From: Fomitopsis serialis
Lineage: Eukaryota > Basidiomycota > Agaricomycetes > Polyporales > Fomitopsidaceae
Assembly (NCBI RefSeq): GCF_022376445.1
Contig: NW_025955499.1
Coordinates: forward strand, 1 to 24,021
Direction: 5' to 3'
Length of the DNA stretch: 24,021 bases
The notes under the pieces are model-generated. The model had not been told where the DNA came from and made no database searches. It saw only the letters and a program-made list of their open reading frames with translations. A program made the translations under genes and the position numbers. Below, piece after piece: positions 1-9,882 of this stretch (positions are counted from its first letter, which is position 1; every line of letters starts with the position of its first letter).

Positions 1-5
1 GTAAG

Positions 6-1293
6 TGGGGGAGAAGTTGGTGCTGGAGAGCGCGAGGAGGAATGGGAAGATGGTTGCGGGATGGCAGGCATATGGGTTCATGCATGGAGTGATTAATACC
101 GACAAGTGCGTTCGCGTCCTAAGACGCTGCGTCCGCTCACTGACACGATATGGTAGCGTGTCCATCCTAGGACTAACGATGACTACGGTGAGTCTGCATG
201 CGCGAACTTTCGCAGCGATCATAAACGGAGTGTCTGCCCAGGCCTTACGCGTTCATGGACGTATTCGACGCATGGCACATCTGCAATCACGACGACGGCG
301 AGGGCCGATACGGCTACAAGTGGCAGCCCAACGCGATGTAAGCTGCTCCTCCACACCTCAGTAATACGTTTGCGCACTAACTCTCCACTAGTGTATTCGC
401 CCTCCGCTCCCTGGTGACCGCACTCGCTCCTCTAATCGGCGCGGAAGCCGAGCTCGGGCACGCCGTCTCCCCGAACTGGGCCAACGAAGCCAAGATCGAC
501 GAGTGGCGCAAGAAGGGCACGGAACTCGTCAAGGACGAGATGGAGTGCGTCGCCCAGGAAGCGTGCGCACAAGAATACGGCAGGCTGATACACAAGGTGC
601 GCGTCCCCTTTACCTCTCATCCTCGCCCTCGCCGACCGACCCCACGACCCCGCCCGCAGCGCCTCGGCCTGCGCCGACACGACCCCGCCGACGAGGCAGA
701 GCTCAGCCGGCCCCTCCTCGACATCCTCTCCGAGCACAAGCTCGACTTCCACGGGACGTTCCGTGCGCTCGGCGCGTTCCGCGCATCCGCGGGCGACGCC
801 GCGCGCAACCTCCTCGTCGACCGCCTCCTCGCCCTCTGCGGCACGCCGCACAACCTCGACATGGCCAAGGCCGTCGAGGACTGGCGCGCGTGGCTGGGGA
901 AGTACGCGGCGCGGATCGAGAGCGAGCGGGGCGAGTGGGGCGGGGATGCGGACGGGGAGAGGAGGCGGGAGATGAGGGCCGCGAACCCGAGGTTCGTGCT
1001 GAGGCAGTGGGTGCTTGAGGAGGTCATCAAGAACGTGGAGCGGGATGTGGACAGCGGCAAGAGGCTGCTGGCGAAGGTGCTGCAGGTGAGGTCCCACTCT
1101 GCGGTATTCAGCTCTCGCACTTCGCTGACCCCGTGGCTGCGCGTAGATGGCGTGCAACCCGTTCGAGCCGTGGGGCGCCGAAGACCACGACGGCGACGAA
1201 TCAACGCTGGACGTCGAGGCCAAGGAAGAACGCAGGTTCTGCAGCCTCGGCGACATGAACTACCTCGGATACCAATGTAGCTGTTCAAGCTAG
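6..1293 (+). CDS. SelO/FMP40-type protein adenylyltransferase, 3' part
   Basis: Mitochondrial pseudokinase-fold enzyme of the SelO (YdiU/UPF0061) family, which transfers AMP to protein hydroxyl groups and helps redox homeostasis. Exons read as 6-105, 157-187, 242-337, 392-596, 660-1085 and 1147-1293; the 5' part lies outside the window, and 1-5 may be the end of an intron. Family motifs are clear: [15 protein letters not shown], then [32 protein letters not shown], and near the end [12 protein letters not shown]. The protein ends LGYQCSCSS; the CSS tail is the bacterial/fungal form in which Cys stands where animal SelO has selenocysteine. In exon 157-187 the metal-binding LT-x-DYGP motif is out of frame: it reads ...LTM then TT instead of DYG, and the flanking exons join only if two bases are added. 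Identity is certain; intactness is not. It converges on ARP3, with 150 bp between stop codons. Confidence 0.93.
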
Positions 1294-1443
1294 GCAATCG
1301 CAAAACGGATGAATCCGCACGACGTGCATATGTATCGTTAGCCATGTCTGTTATCAGAGTGTCCTGATGTTTGGTTTGCATTGCCCATCCATACAGTATT
1401 GATACAGTACTTCCCCCGCCTCTGCCTCGCGCTAAGGTTCCCT

Positions 1444-3121
1444 CTATGTTGCGCTCCCGAAGATTTGGTATCGCCTGCAGATGCTCGGGCCGACCTCGTC
1501 GTATTGCGCTTTCGTGTGACAGAAGTTGTAGAACTCGGGCTGTCGGCGATCAGTCAACACGCACGCATGGACTCAGATGGAAGCGCTTGACCTACCAGAG
1601 ATGCGAGCAAGGACCCACCGAACCAGACCGCGTACCGTTGGCGCTTGTGCGAGATGACATCCACCTCGACACCAGAAGACTGGAGACTCGTGAGCGAGCG
1701 GTGCGCGAGCAGACAACGTATCAAAGCTGACCTTGACGTGGCTGCCGCTAGCAAGCACGCTGGCGTCCAGTCTGCGATCGACTATTTGCTTGATATCTCG
1801 CTTGAGACGCTGGCCAAAGTGCTGGAACATCGTAGACCCTCCGGAGAGCACAATGTTCTGACAAAGGCTTGAGCTCAATGCTCGTGTTGGATCAGTCGTG
1901 TGAGCATACCTTGTAGAGACCACGCCGCACGTCGATAGGCGACTGCTGGACGACGCTGTCAACGATCTCAGGCAGCGGGGTCAGGAAGTCGGAGGAGTTG
2001 ATTTCAGGGTTGAAGAAGATCTCGGGTGCGAGGAAACGCTCGTAGCCAACGTCCACCGAGTATTTCTGAGAGCACGGGAATTAAGTGGGACGCAAGCACA
2101 AGGAGATCGCACTTACTCTGCCGGTGACAGTATGTTCGCCGTCAAACCGCTCAAAGTACTTATACGGCTCCTCGTCGAACTTCCTGAACTCCCTGACGAT
2201 GTCCTGGCACACATAGCTGAAGTTCTCCTTCACTTTCCCGGCGACCTTCATCTGGTCCTCCGGCGGGACCGTAGCCATCTCGCCGCGCTCGCGCATCAGA
2301 TTCAGCACGAACTGCGTGATGTCGCGGCCGGCAATGGGGATGTGCTTGATCGCGCTGCCGATAACGTAGCCCTCCGCGCAGGGGATGACGTGCGTGACAC
2401 CATCGCCGGAGTCGATGACTGTGCCGGTGAGCGTGCGCTCGTTGACGCGGCTGGACGTCCAGGAGGCCGCGAGCGCGAGCACGGCCTGCACGGCGATGTA
2501 AAGGCCCTTGATGTTGAAAGACTCGAAGAATATCTCGGCAGTCTGTTCACGATTCTCAGGTGCATTGAGTGGGGGTTCGGTCTACGTGTTGGCGTTGAGG
2601 CGAGCCGTCAGTATTGCCATGCATAGGACGGAAAGCGAGGTCTACTGACCAGTAAGAAGTAGTGGTCCTCAGGCTCAGCCCGGAGATACTTGAAGATCGT
2701 CTGCTCCCAGTACCGCTCCATGTGATCCCAGTTCTCGATCTGGCCATGACGAATGGGATAGTACACGCCATAACCTGGCGTCTGCGCGTTTGCGAGTGCC
2801 TCGTCGCCGATGAAGAAGTCGAGGTCCTCTACTCCGCGCTTGGACGCGAGGTTACCTGGTCGTGGTGGAACTGCTGGACCTGACCGTGACGGCTGCTGTA
2901 CAGGCCCTCTTGTCGCGATTGCGGTAGGAAACACACTGTCACAGAGGTTGAGATAAACACATCGACGTAGCTGGACGTGCAACTCACAAGGAGGGATCAG
3001 AGTTGCCCGCGAACCTGGAGACGCGAATGTGAGCACTAGCCAGGGCAGATACTATGTCTACCTACCCGACTTTCGAGTACCCAGTTCCGTTGTCACAGAT
3101 GATGGGAGCTAACAGAGACAT
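1444..3121 (-). CDS. arp3: Actin-related protein 3 (Arp2/3 complex subunit)
   Basis: Arp3 pairs with Arp2 to mimic an actin dimer and nucleate branched filaments, in fungi mainly at endocytic actin patches. Eight exons (minus order): 3066-3121, 2988-3014, 2650-2935, 2117-2581, 1910-2065, 1732-1857, 1596-1679 and 1444-1539. These total 1296 nt, or 431 residues, close to the usual Arp3 length, with no frame break. The three actin-fold nucleotide loops are present: [14 protein letters not shown] near the start, [13 protein letters not shown] in the middle and [15 protein letters not shown] towards the end. Arp3-specific stretches are [48 protein letters not shown] and [15 protein letters not shown]; the C-terminus is [14 protein letters not shown]. 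The start is the only in-frame ATG before the first nucleotide loop ([12 protein letters not shown]). The insert after [10 protein letters not shown] is Pro/Ser-rich and variable between species. The tRNA gene on the other strand begins 163 bp upstream of the ATG. Confidence 0.97.
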
Positions 3122-3284
3122 GGCGCTGAGTATACTGGGTAGAGGTGGAAGTAGTATAACGGGACCGCGCAGCCCTGCGCTACGACTGCACAGTGCAGGT
3201 GGCGGAGACCGACAGCGTCAGATCACTACACTCCAGCCTAATCGGGGTGGCAAACATCATATAAATGTAAAAACATTTGCCCAT

Positions 3285-3385
3285 GGGTCGGTGGCGTAGT
3301 TGGTTATCGCATCTGTCTAACATTGAGCACGGTGCTGCGACGAGTTGCTCACAGAAGGTCCTCAGTTCGAACCTGGGCCGACTCA
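3285..3385 (+). tRNA. tRNA-Val (AAC) with 27-nt intron
   Basis: Cloverleaf is complete. The acceptor stem GGGTCGG pairs with CCGACTC (one G-T wobble). The D arm is GCG/CGC, the anticodon stem TCTGT pairs with ACAGA, and the loop CTAACAC carries anticodon AAC (valine, GTT codons). The T arm is CTCAG-TTCGAAC-CTGGG, with discriminator A at 3385. The intron occupies 3323-3349, directly after A37 as in nuclear tRNAs. Mature length is 74 nt. A TTTT pol III terminator starts at 3388. The exons are identical to those of the second copy at 5667-5747, but that copy has a different, 7-nt intron. Confidence 0.95.
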
Positions 3386-3587
3386 TGTTTTACCCATTAC
3401 AACGGGCCCATTGAGTTTCTGATCATGAGCACCCAATGGTGGGCGCCCTTTTGCGACTCATTCAGGATCGACCGACGGTCCGCCACCTACCACTGAAATC
3501 ACCGACCCTGATTAATCACTGTACGACATCCTGGTTGTTGAACACGTTTTGGCCTACTTTTCGCGCGAAGACCCGCTTGCTCTTGAA

Positions 3588-5505
3588 ATGGAGCCTACTG
3601 AAGTGCCCAGCGCACCTACCGGCCAGCCCCACCTGGTCTCACTCGTTCTGCAGTCTAAGAAAGCACTACAGCATGGTGAAGCACTTTGTTCTCGGGCCAG
3701 CGTTCTCTCCTCGACATCAGCTCAGACTGCTGTGGACGTCATGAGCCTGGACGCGAAGGTACAATGGATCAAGAACGCGGTCGTCGAGCAGCTGAAGGTG
3801 AGCACCCAGCGGTGGACGCTTGGTTGACATGCTACCCAGACTCGGTATGATGTAAGATGGCTGCACATGTAGCAAGGATCATAGAACAGAAGCGGTCGCA
3901 GCTAGAGAACGCGGCACAGGTGCGTCAACTCATACGGTGCGCGAGGATTGAATATATATTGTCAGTCACGCCTAGGAATGGGACACTTTGCGCAGTCAAC
4001 GCACGGACGCGCTCGACTACATTCTTGAGACTCTGGGCAACCAGGTTGTCCCGCCGGACTTCCATACCACCCCCTCGTCCGACGTCTCTCCGTTCGGCCT
4101 ACCTCAGGACTCAGACGAGGAGAAGGATGGCGGAGGGCTGTCTGGAGATCCGCGACCTGGCACCAGTCCGACAGACACACTCAGGAACGTCTCGCGCTAC
4201 GCGAAGCCGCGTGTCAATGGAGTGCAGAAGGACCGGAGCGGCTGGAAGACATTGCGAGACTTCGTGGACGAACGTGCAATAGAGGACATGCTTGACAGTG
4301 TCGAGAGTGACCGCACTGCACTGGACGTAGGTGAATCCTCTGCTGCTCATAGGCGAGGGATCCTATCGCTCCCAACAGACGCTGTTTTCTCGGACATCCG
4401 ATCACCCAAAGTACCTTATGGCGTCCATAGCAGCCATTGAGGACGATATGCCCGTGGAGGCACCCCTGCCATCATTCGATAGGATATTTACTGCACAGGA
4501 GGACGCGAAGGGCAAGATGGCAGCGCATCTCGAGAGCCTTGCTGCACACTACGACCAAATGGCTGCTATAATGCAAGAGCATGAGGCGGGCGAGGAGTTC
4601 AGCGAAGATGACATACGGGGTACGTGAACTGTGGCGACATTAGCGCAACAACACCCTCACCGGGCAGCTCAGATATGAACAGAGATACGGAAGAGCTGCC
4701 TGCTATCCTTTCCGAGTTGGAGCAGAACATGAAGGCCATGGAGGAAACTCAGTACGCCGTGACCATTGGTTCGCCCTAAGGTTGCGTGCTGACTTTCAGA
4801 GTATGTTCTAGCGAGCAATTACTGTCCACTAAACGCGCTGCTGAACAACACATTGAGACACTGCGACGTACCATGGATGACCTAGACGAGCTTGGTGGTA
4901 TCATGTCAGACATGCTCGAGCAGCAAGAAACAGTCGAGGTCAGTGTCCCATCTCCCCTCACCACATCCCATACTGATATGGTGCAGACCGAGAGCACAGA
5001 GCATCTCAGCTTGCTGCACGAGCACCTGGTCACGATCGAGGACCTCCACCACCGCTACACGTCCTACGAGTACTCCTACAACATGCTCCTCCTCGAGCTC
5101 GCGCGTCGTCACCGGTACCGCGAGGATGCAGAGCGGCTGATCATGAGCGTGATCTCTCAGCTCAATACCATGGCTGAAGGTCAGTGCTATCTGTCTCGAT
5201 ATTGTCGCTGTACTCAGCAGTCGTCACAGAGGAGATTCAGCTGCGCGAGGAGTTCAAGGCAGAGCATGGCCAATACCTTCCGGACGACGTATGTCTGTAC
5301 GTGCAGAACGCACCGACCCGCTGGACGGTCATCCCGCGGGATGACGAGGAGGTCGAGGTCCTGCCTGAGATGGAGGGCGATCTGCTCGACAAGGTTAGTT
5401 GAATCTTGTGCTTATGTTGCTCCGTCGTTGACGTCGTCCGATCAGGCCAGGTCGAGATTACAGAGAGTGGAAGGCGGTGGTCTCGTCGGTAGTCAGTCAC
5501 TCTAG
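3588..5505 (+). CDS. atg17: Atg17-like autophagy scaffold protein
   Basis: Atg17 is the elongated coiled-coil scaffold of the Atg1 kinase complex that gathers autophagy factors at the phagophore assembly site. Exons: 3588-3797, 3857-3919, 3976-4326, 4379-4619, 4673-4751, 4800-4938, 4987-5179, 5230-5393 and 5446-5505. They sum to 1500 nt, 499 residues, fully in frame with introns of 48-59 nt. The N-terminal signature LVSLVLQSKKALQHGEALC is typical of the APG17 domain. The rest is almost all helical and charged, with heptad-like stretches around 4430-4615, 4680-4935 and 4990-5175 and an acidic, low-complexity segment around 4100-4200. The C-terminal part (YLPDDVCLYVQNAPTRW) looks like the folded end of the family. 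The start is the ATG at 3588; the open frame upstream has no ATG. Atg11 shares the domain but is much larger, so Atg17 is preferred. The intron ending at 3856 uses a rarer AAG acceptor. The gene sits between two convergent tRNA-Val genes. Confidence 0.85.
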
Positions 5506-5666
5506 TACGGAGTGCACTTCTTCCCGCATGTCGACGCGAGCCGCTGTGTGCATGTGCATGGAGACCTGAAACTAGCTGAGACCTGAAGCAAGTGCCTGCC
5601 GGTAACCGTATTCAGTAAAGGAGAGCGCTCCTTCGATCCAAAACTTCTAGCCAATAGGCAGCAAAA

Positions 5667-5747
5667 TGAGTCGGCCCAGGTTCGAACTGAGGACCTTCTG
5701 TGAACGCGATGTTAGACAGATGCGATAACCAACTACGCCACCGACCC
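5667..5747 (-). tRNA. tRNA-Val (AAC) with 7-nt intron
   Basis: Second valine tRNA on the minus strand. Acceptor, D, anticodon, T arms and discriminator A are base-for-base the same as in the copy at 3285-3385. Anticodon AAC lies in loop CTAACAC. The intron is only 7 nt (5703-5709), placed after A37. A TTTT terminator on the minus strand lies at 5663-5666. The two genes point at each other across the ATG17 gene, so they form a perfect inverted repeat interrupted only by their introns. Confidence 0.95.
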
Positions 5748-5912
5748 CTGCATGCGTGTTCCCCGTGTCATTCCAGGCTCCGGCGCCACCTGCATCCACT
5801 GAAGAGAACGTCACCGGGGCGTATGTTTGGAGTCAACATAAGTATTTCGACCGCAACCGCATTCACCATGAGCACTCGACTTTGACATCCTCTACCACGA
5901 CCGCTGAGCTAG

Positions 5913-6438
5913 ATGTCTTTACTTTTGCTACGTGCCACAGAACATCATATGCAAAGGGCGGCTTGTTCCCGCCTCACTGGCTTGTCGACACGCCGAACAG
6001 TCTCTTATGACGTCAACGTCAATAAGGAAAGCCCGAAGCAAGTGAGCTCTGGGGTCGTTATATCACACATATTCTCAATCAAACCCACCAGAATATCAGG
6101 CAGCACGACACGCAGATAGCTGCAGAGGATGCCGCTCAAAACGACGCTGCACAAGCATCACAAGCGAGCAGTGCAGAACTAGTGGACGAAGCACATAAAC
6201 CCGAGCAACCCGGACCCAAGCCTCACAAAATGACCGTAGCCGAGCAGGATGCTGCGCTGATGGATAAATGGAAGGAGCGTCAAGGCTCGCTGGCTAATTC
6301 AGAATTTGAAGGCGGTCAAGTGGAAGGTGGATACCGGCGCAATGTGGTATGTACAATTCATGAAACACACCTAGGTACACAGGATACTGATAGTACATTC
6401 ATTTCCAATAGAAAGCCAACATCTTCCGGTACATCTAG
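5913..6438 (+). CDS. Small protein with mitochondrial presequence, unknown function
   Basis: Three exons, 5913-6041, 6092-6346 and 6412-6438, give 411 nt or 136 residues in one clean frame with introns of 50 and 65 nt. The first 30 residues (MSLLLLRATEHHMQRAACSR and following RLTGLSTRR) lack acidic residues apart from one Glu, are rich in Arg, Ser, Thr and Leu, and look like a mitochondrial import signal with a likely cut near SYDV. The middle is Ala/Gln/Glu-rich and probably disordered. The C-terminal 45 residues look ordered: MDKWKERQGSLANSEFEGG, then GGYRRNVKANIFRYI at the end. That tail has the look of a conserved motif, split by the last intron just before KANIFRYI. I do not recognise the family. 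The third exon is only 27 nt, so automated predictions may miss the true end. Matrix location is inferred from the presequence alone. Confidence 0.75.
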
Positions 6439-6633
6439 GACGCGCCCCACTTGCATTGACCACCCTGTACCATAGCGAAATCCTATACTGTAAACTGCTG
6501 TCTCATCATGGGACAGTCATAATGACAAACTGGATCGTTGGTCGCAGGGCGCGCTTATAGCACAATGATCTGGTTCCAAGGAGCTTGCACGATACCCTGG
6601 TCAGAATCACTATCATGCGCAGAGCCTACTGTA

Positions 6634-9075
6634 TCATGCGTCAGTTCCGCCTACAGATAATCGGACATAGAGTCGCGCACCTTCCCTATCCTCGCTCGCG
6701 CACACCCACACCTTCGCCACAGTCGGATCATGATCGCTCGTCTGCGCGCCCTTGCTCGTCGCCCACGTATTGATATGCACATGTTCCACGACCCCGCCCT
6801 TCGCCTTGACCGCGTCCGACACGAGGATATGGTCGATCTCCTGCGCGTGCTGCTCGTACACGTACGTGTACCGCTCCGACGGCGGAACCCCTGCGACCTC
6901 GTTCATGTCCGTGAGCAGCCCAACAAAGGGCGCAAAGACGCTCCGCGTCTGCAGGAACTCATTCATGTCCCCACCGACGATGATGTGTGCGGTGGGGTCG
7001 AGGTCCAGGAGCGACGAGATGAAGGTCTGAGGTAATGAACTGAGAGATTGACACATTATCGGATGACGGGAGGCTTACTGCGGTGACGTTCACTTGCGCT
7101 GTGCGCTGCTCGCTCTTGCCGTTTACAGGCGGCCGCGCATCGCCCTGCGCGGACGAACTGTCACGTTTCGAGCTGTAGTGGACGTTCACGGTGTAGAACC
7201 GCTCTCCGTTATTCGTCTGCCACGCTGCCGCAACAGGCTTGCGCGCCTCCTCCCATGCTGTGTTGATGGGATCGATACGTCCCGGGTTGAAGCTTGGGGA
7301 GAGTGTCAGAGCGTGAAATGCAAGCAATAGATTGTGTTGCCGCACCTCAGAGTTACCTTCCCTTGCTCGTCCAGAACAGGCTCTGTCGCCTCTGTTGCGT
7401 TCCCAGCAGGCGAACCAGATACCAGAGATACCTTCGCAGGACGCCACCTACAGCATCACAGTATCAACACCATCCTCTACACCAACCCCACCAAGGTGCC
7501 CACTCACAAGTACGCCACTCTGATATTCCCACCCGGCTGCCCGCCATCCATATTATCTTCCGGGGCGACGTACGCATACTCGTACTGCGCCTCGTACAAG
7601 CTCACCCGCGCGATCGCCGCGGTGAGCCTGCTGAGCGTCTTGTCCGCGGACACCGTCCCGTCGTTCTTCGTGCCCGAGTCGTCCTGGATCTCTTGCAGGA
7701 AGACGATGTCGGGCGCGTTGAGGTAGCTGACAATGTGGTCGGCGATGGTGGGGAGGTGCCAGGAGCGCGGGCCCATGTTCTCTACCTGGGAAGGGGAGGG
7801 GAGGGTTAGTGGTTCCTCATGGAGATGGTGGAGGACGGACATTGTAGTCGCCGATAGTGAGGGAGCACGGGCTCGACCCTGACAGGAGAGTGGTCGGTGA
7901 TGGCCACTCATCGGGCGTTGAGACGATGTCGGGCGCGGTCAGAGGCAAGACGTAGTAGTTGCCAAACTACACACACAGGTGAGCAACACGTCTACAAGAA
8001 CTCCGTTGTCCGCGCCTACCTGATATGTCACGACGCCTGTGATATCGCTCATCTCCATACCCATATATGCGCGCGGCAGCTTGGTATCATCCAGAGGACG
8101 GCCAATGAGGATAGCCCCGGAGTGTGCGTCGGGTGCTCCTCCCGACTCTGCACCGTAACACATTGAGCACAATCGCTTGTAGGCCCGCACAGCACAGCAA
8201 CCTTACCGGGGAAGTGGACAGTCAACCCGCCTCTCGAGTTTAGCCCTGCCACCGGCCAAGCCCCATATACCCACACAGCACCGAACCAGTCCGGGAAGTT
8301 GGCCGCGACAGGCGACGGCACCGTGACCAGCTGTCCCTCCAAGCTCTCCCAAAAGTCCAGGCCATACAAATCCGGGCGCAACACCTCGTTCTCCTCCTCG
8401 AGCCGCGTAACATTGTTCGGTACGGACAGCCACCCGTCCGGGCCGTCGTCGTACGCGGAGGGCTGACCCTTAGGCGGCGTGCGATCCTCGCCGAGGAGCA
8501 CGGGCGCGACGTAATTGTCGTGCGAGAAGATGATGATGTCGCGGATGAGGTCGAGCTCGGTGAGCGAGAGGTCGTTCGGGTTGTTCGCGGCGCGGTACTC
8601 CGCGACCCGCCCCGTGAGGGAGATGTCGTCGCCGACGGAGACGCCGCGAAGGGCGTGCGGGCCGTAGATGCGTATGCCGTTAGCCTCGCGCGGGTCGGAG
8701 GAGGGCACGTCGGAGATCCACCCGCCGTATTTGTCCTAAGCATGACAAGGCTAGGATTGATACTCAATCTCGACGTAGGGGGCTCCGGAAGCGACGTAGG
8801 AGCGCTGAATGGCAACAGACGACACAGAGAGCAAGCAGCCCTGCTCACCTGTTGTCATCTCCTGCCGCTCACGCAAAAGCTAGGTCTCGAGCGGAGCCGA
8901 AACACTACAGAAGACGTACCTTTGCGGTCAGGATGCCATACACATCGTTGACGGTTTGGCCCTCGTAAGGCGACCGGAATGAGTTGCCTTGGATCTCAGT
9001 GACGCTGATTGCCCACGTAGCGATGGGTGCGCCTACGAGAGAAAGAGCTGAACAGAGTACTCTGGCTGAGAGCAT
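6634..9075 (-). CDS. Secreted endonuclease/exonuclease/phosphatase-fold nuclease
   Basis: Eight exons (minus order): 8920-9075, 8207-8735, 8020-8147, 7841-7966, 7508-7785, 7346-7447, 7079-7292 and 6634-7026; 1926 nt, 641 residues, unbroken. A signal peptide (MLSARVLCSALSLVGAPIATWA) points to secretion. Residues about 25-270 form an N-terminal region of the OB-fold type seen in large extracellular bacterial and fungal nucleases, with SDVPSSDPREANGIRIYG. The catalytic EEP domain runs from about residue 308 to the end: Asn in DYNVENMG (N313), metal ligand Glu in FLQEIQDD (E345), IIVGGDMNEF (D531, N533), HAQEIDHILVSD, and the final TSDHDPTVAKV, whose Asp609/His610 are the catalytic pair. All key residues are present, so it is expected to be an active Mg-dependent hydrolase, probably a DNase; the substrate is inferred. 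An ATG 12 codons upstream (9109-9111) would add MRSSSSSSSPLS before the signal peptide; 9075 is preferred because the hydrophobic core then starts normally. Confidence 0.88.
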
Positions 9076-9882
9076 GCTGAGCGGTGATGATGATGATGAT
9101 GAACTCCGCATTTATTAACCGCAACAAGCAAACAACGTGCTAAGACGCGGCGGACGCCGGCCTGTACATGTGCGGGCGTTTAAACGCGCCGCCCAGACCT
9201 GCGTCCCGTTCGAGGGTAGTGTAGTAGTGTGTATGCGTGAGGTGTATATAGTAATGGTTAGGCAATCCAGACAGGTTCTGAGTCAGTATCTAAAGATGTG
9301 GTCTGAGGTCGGCATGCTGAGCGGTACACCGTATGCGCGTTCAAGTGGCCGCGAAGTTCCTCGTTAATGCACGGGAGACGAAACCACAGACGTCGTTATC
9401 ACGGTGTGAGGAAAGAGAGAGGGGCACGTTTCGATGCCTGACTGCGCTCAACGGCGCATGTTGTCTGAGGAGAAGAAGGGTGTATTGTCTGCCAAAGGCG
9501 GTGGCAACCGCGCTGCAAGCCCGAGCGGCTACAACACGACCACCAGAACGTGCTTGATACGGAAAGTCGCAGGCTCGCTAGTACCACGTCAGGCTAGGTG
9601 CCTCTAACCAATGTCCGCACAATACCAGACGACAATAGAAGTGCTGAGCGTGCAAGCAATTAATGTGATGTAGTGACCTTTAGGCTGAGGTCGTCGTCGA
9701 GGTCAAGGAGTCGACGACTGACTCCGAGTTTCTCGGGACGGAACCAGGTCGGAGCAGCGCACGTGCCCGACCACTGCAATGCCGGTGCGCTCTTACGCAC
9801 TGGCAGCGGCAACGGTCTCCACCCACTCTCCGCCTTCCGCCTCCTCTTTCACCTCTCTTCTCTCTCTCTGCAGGCACCAGTC
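9076..9882. other. Divergent intergenic region, nuclease/LysM genes
   Basis: About 800 bp between two divergent start codons. A (TGA)6 microsatellite lies at 9085-9102 beside the nuclease start. A TATA-like GTGTATATAG occurs at about 9240. A CT-rich tract ending CTCTCTGCAG at 9873 just before the LysM gene's ATG looks like a splice acceptor, so a 5'-UTR intron is possible. I see no RNA gene or conserved reading frame. The open frame from 9673 to 9882 has no ATG and Arg/Ser-rich composition, and is not called. Confidence 0.4.

Noticed and set aside
432..1381. Long minus-strand open frames opposite SelO (up to 274 codons)
   Set aside because: They mirror GC-rich coding DNA, are Arg/Pro-rich and have no family resemblance; the plus strand shows SelO motifs throughout.
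2132..2626. Plus-strand open frame of 164 codons over the ARP3 gene
   Set aside because: Shadow of the large ARP3 exon on the opposite strand.
9673..9882. In-frame upstream extension of the LysM gene by 70 codons
   Set aside because: No ATG, Arg/Ser-rich composition, and it ends in a CT tract plus CAG typical of a splice acceptor.
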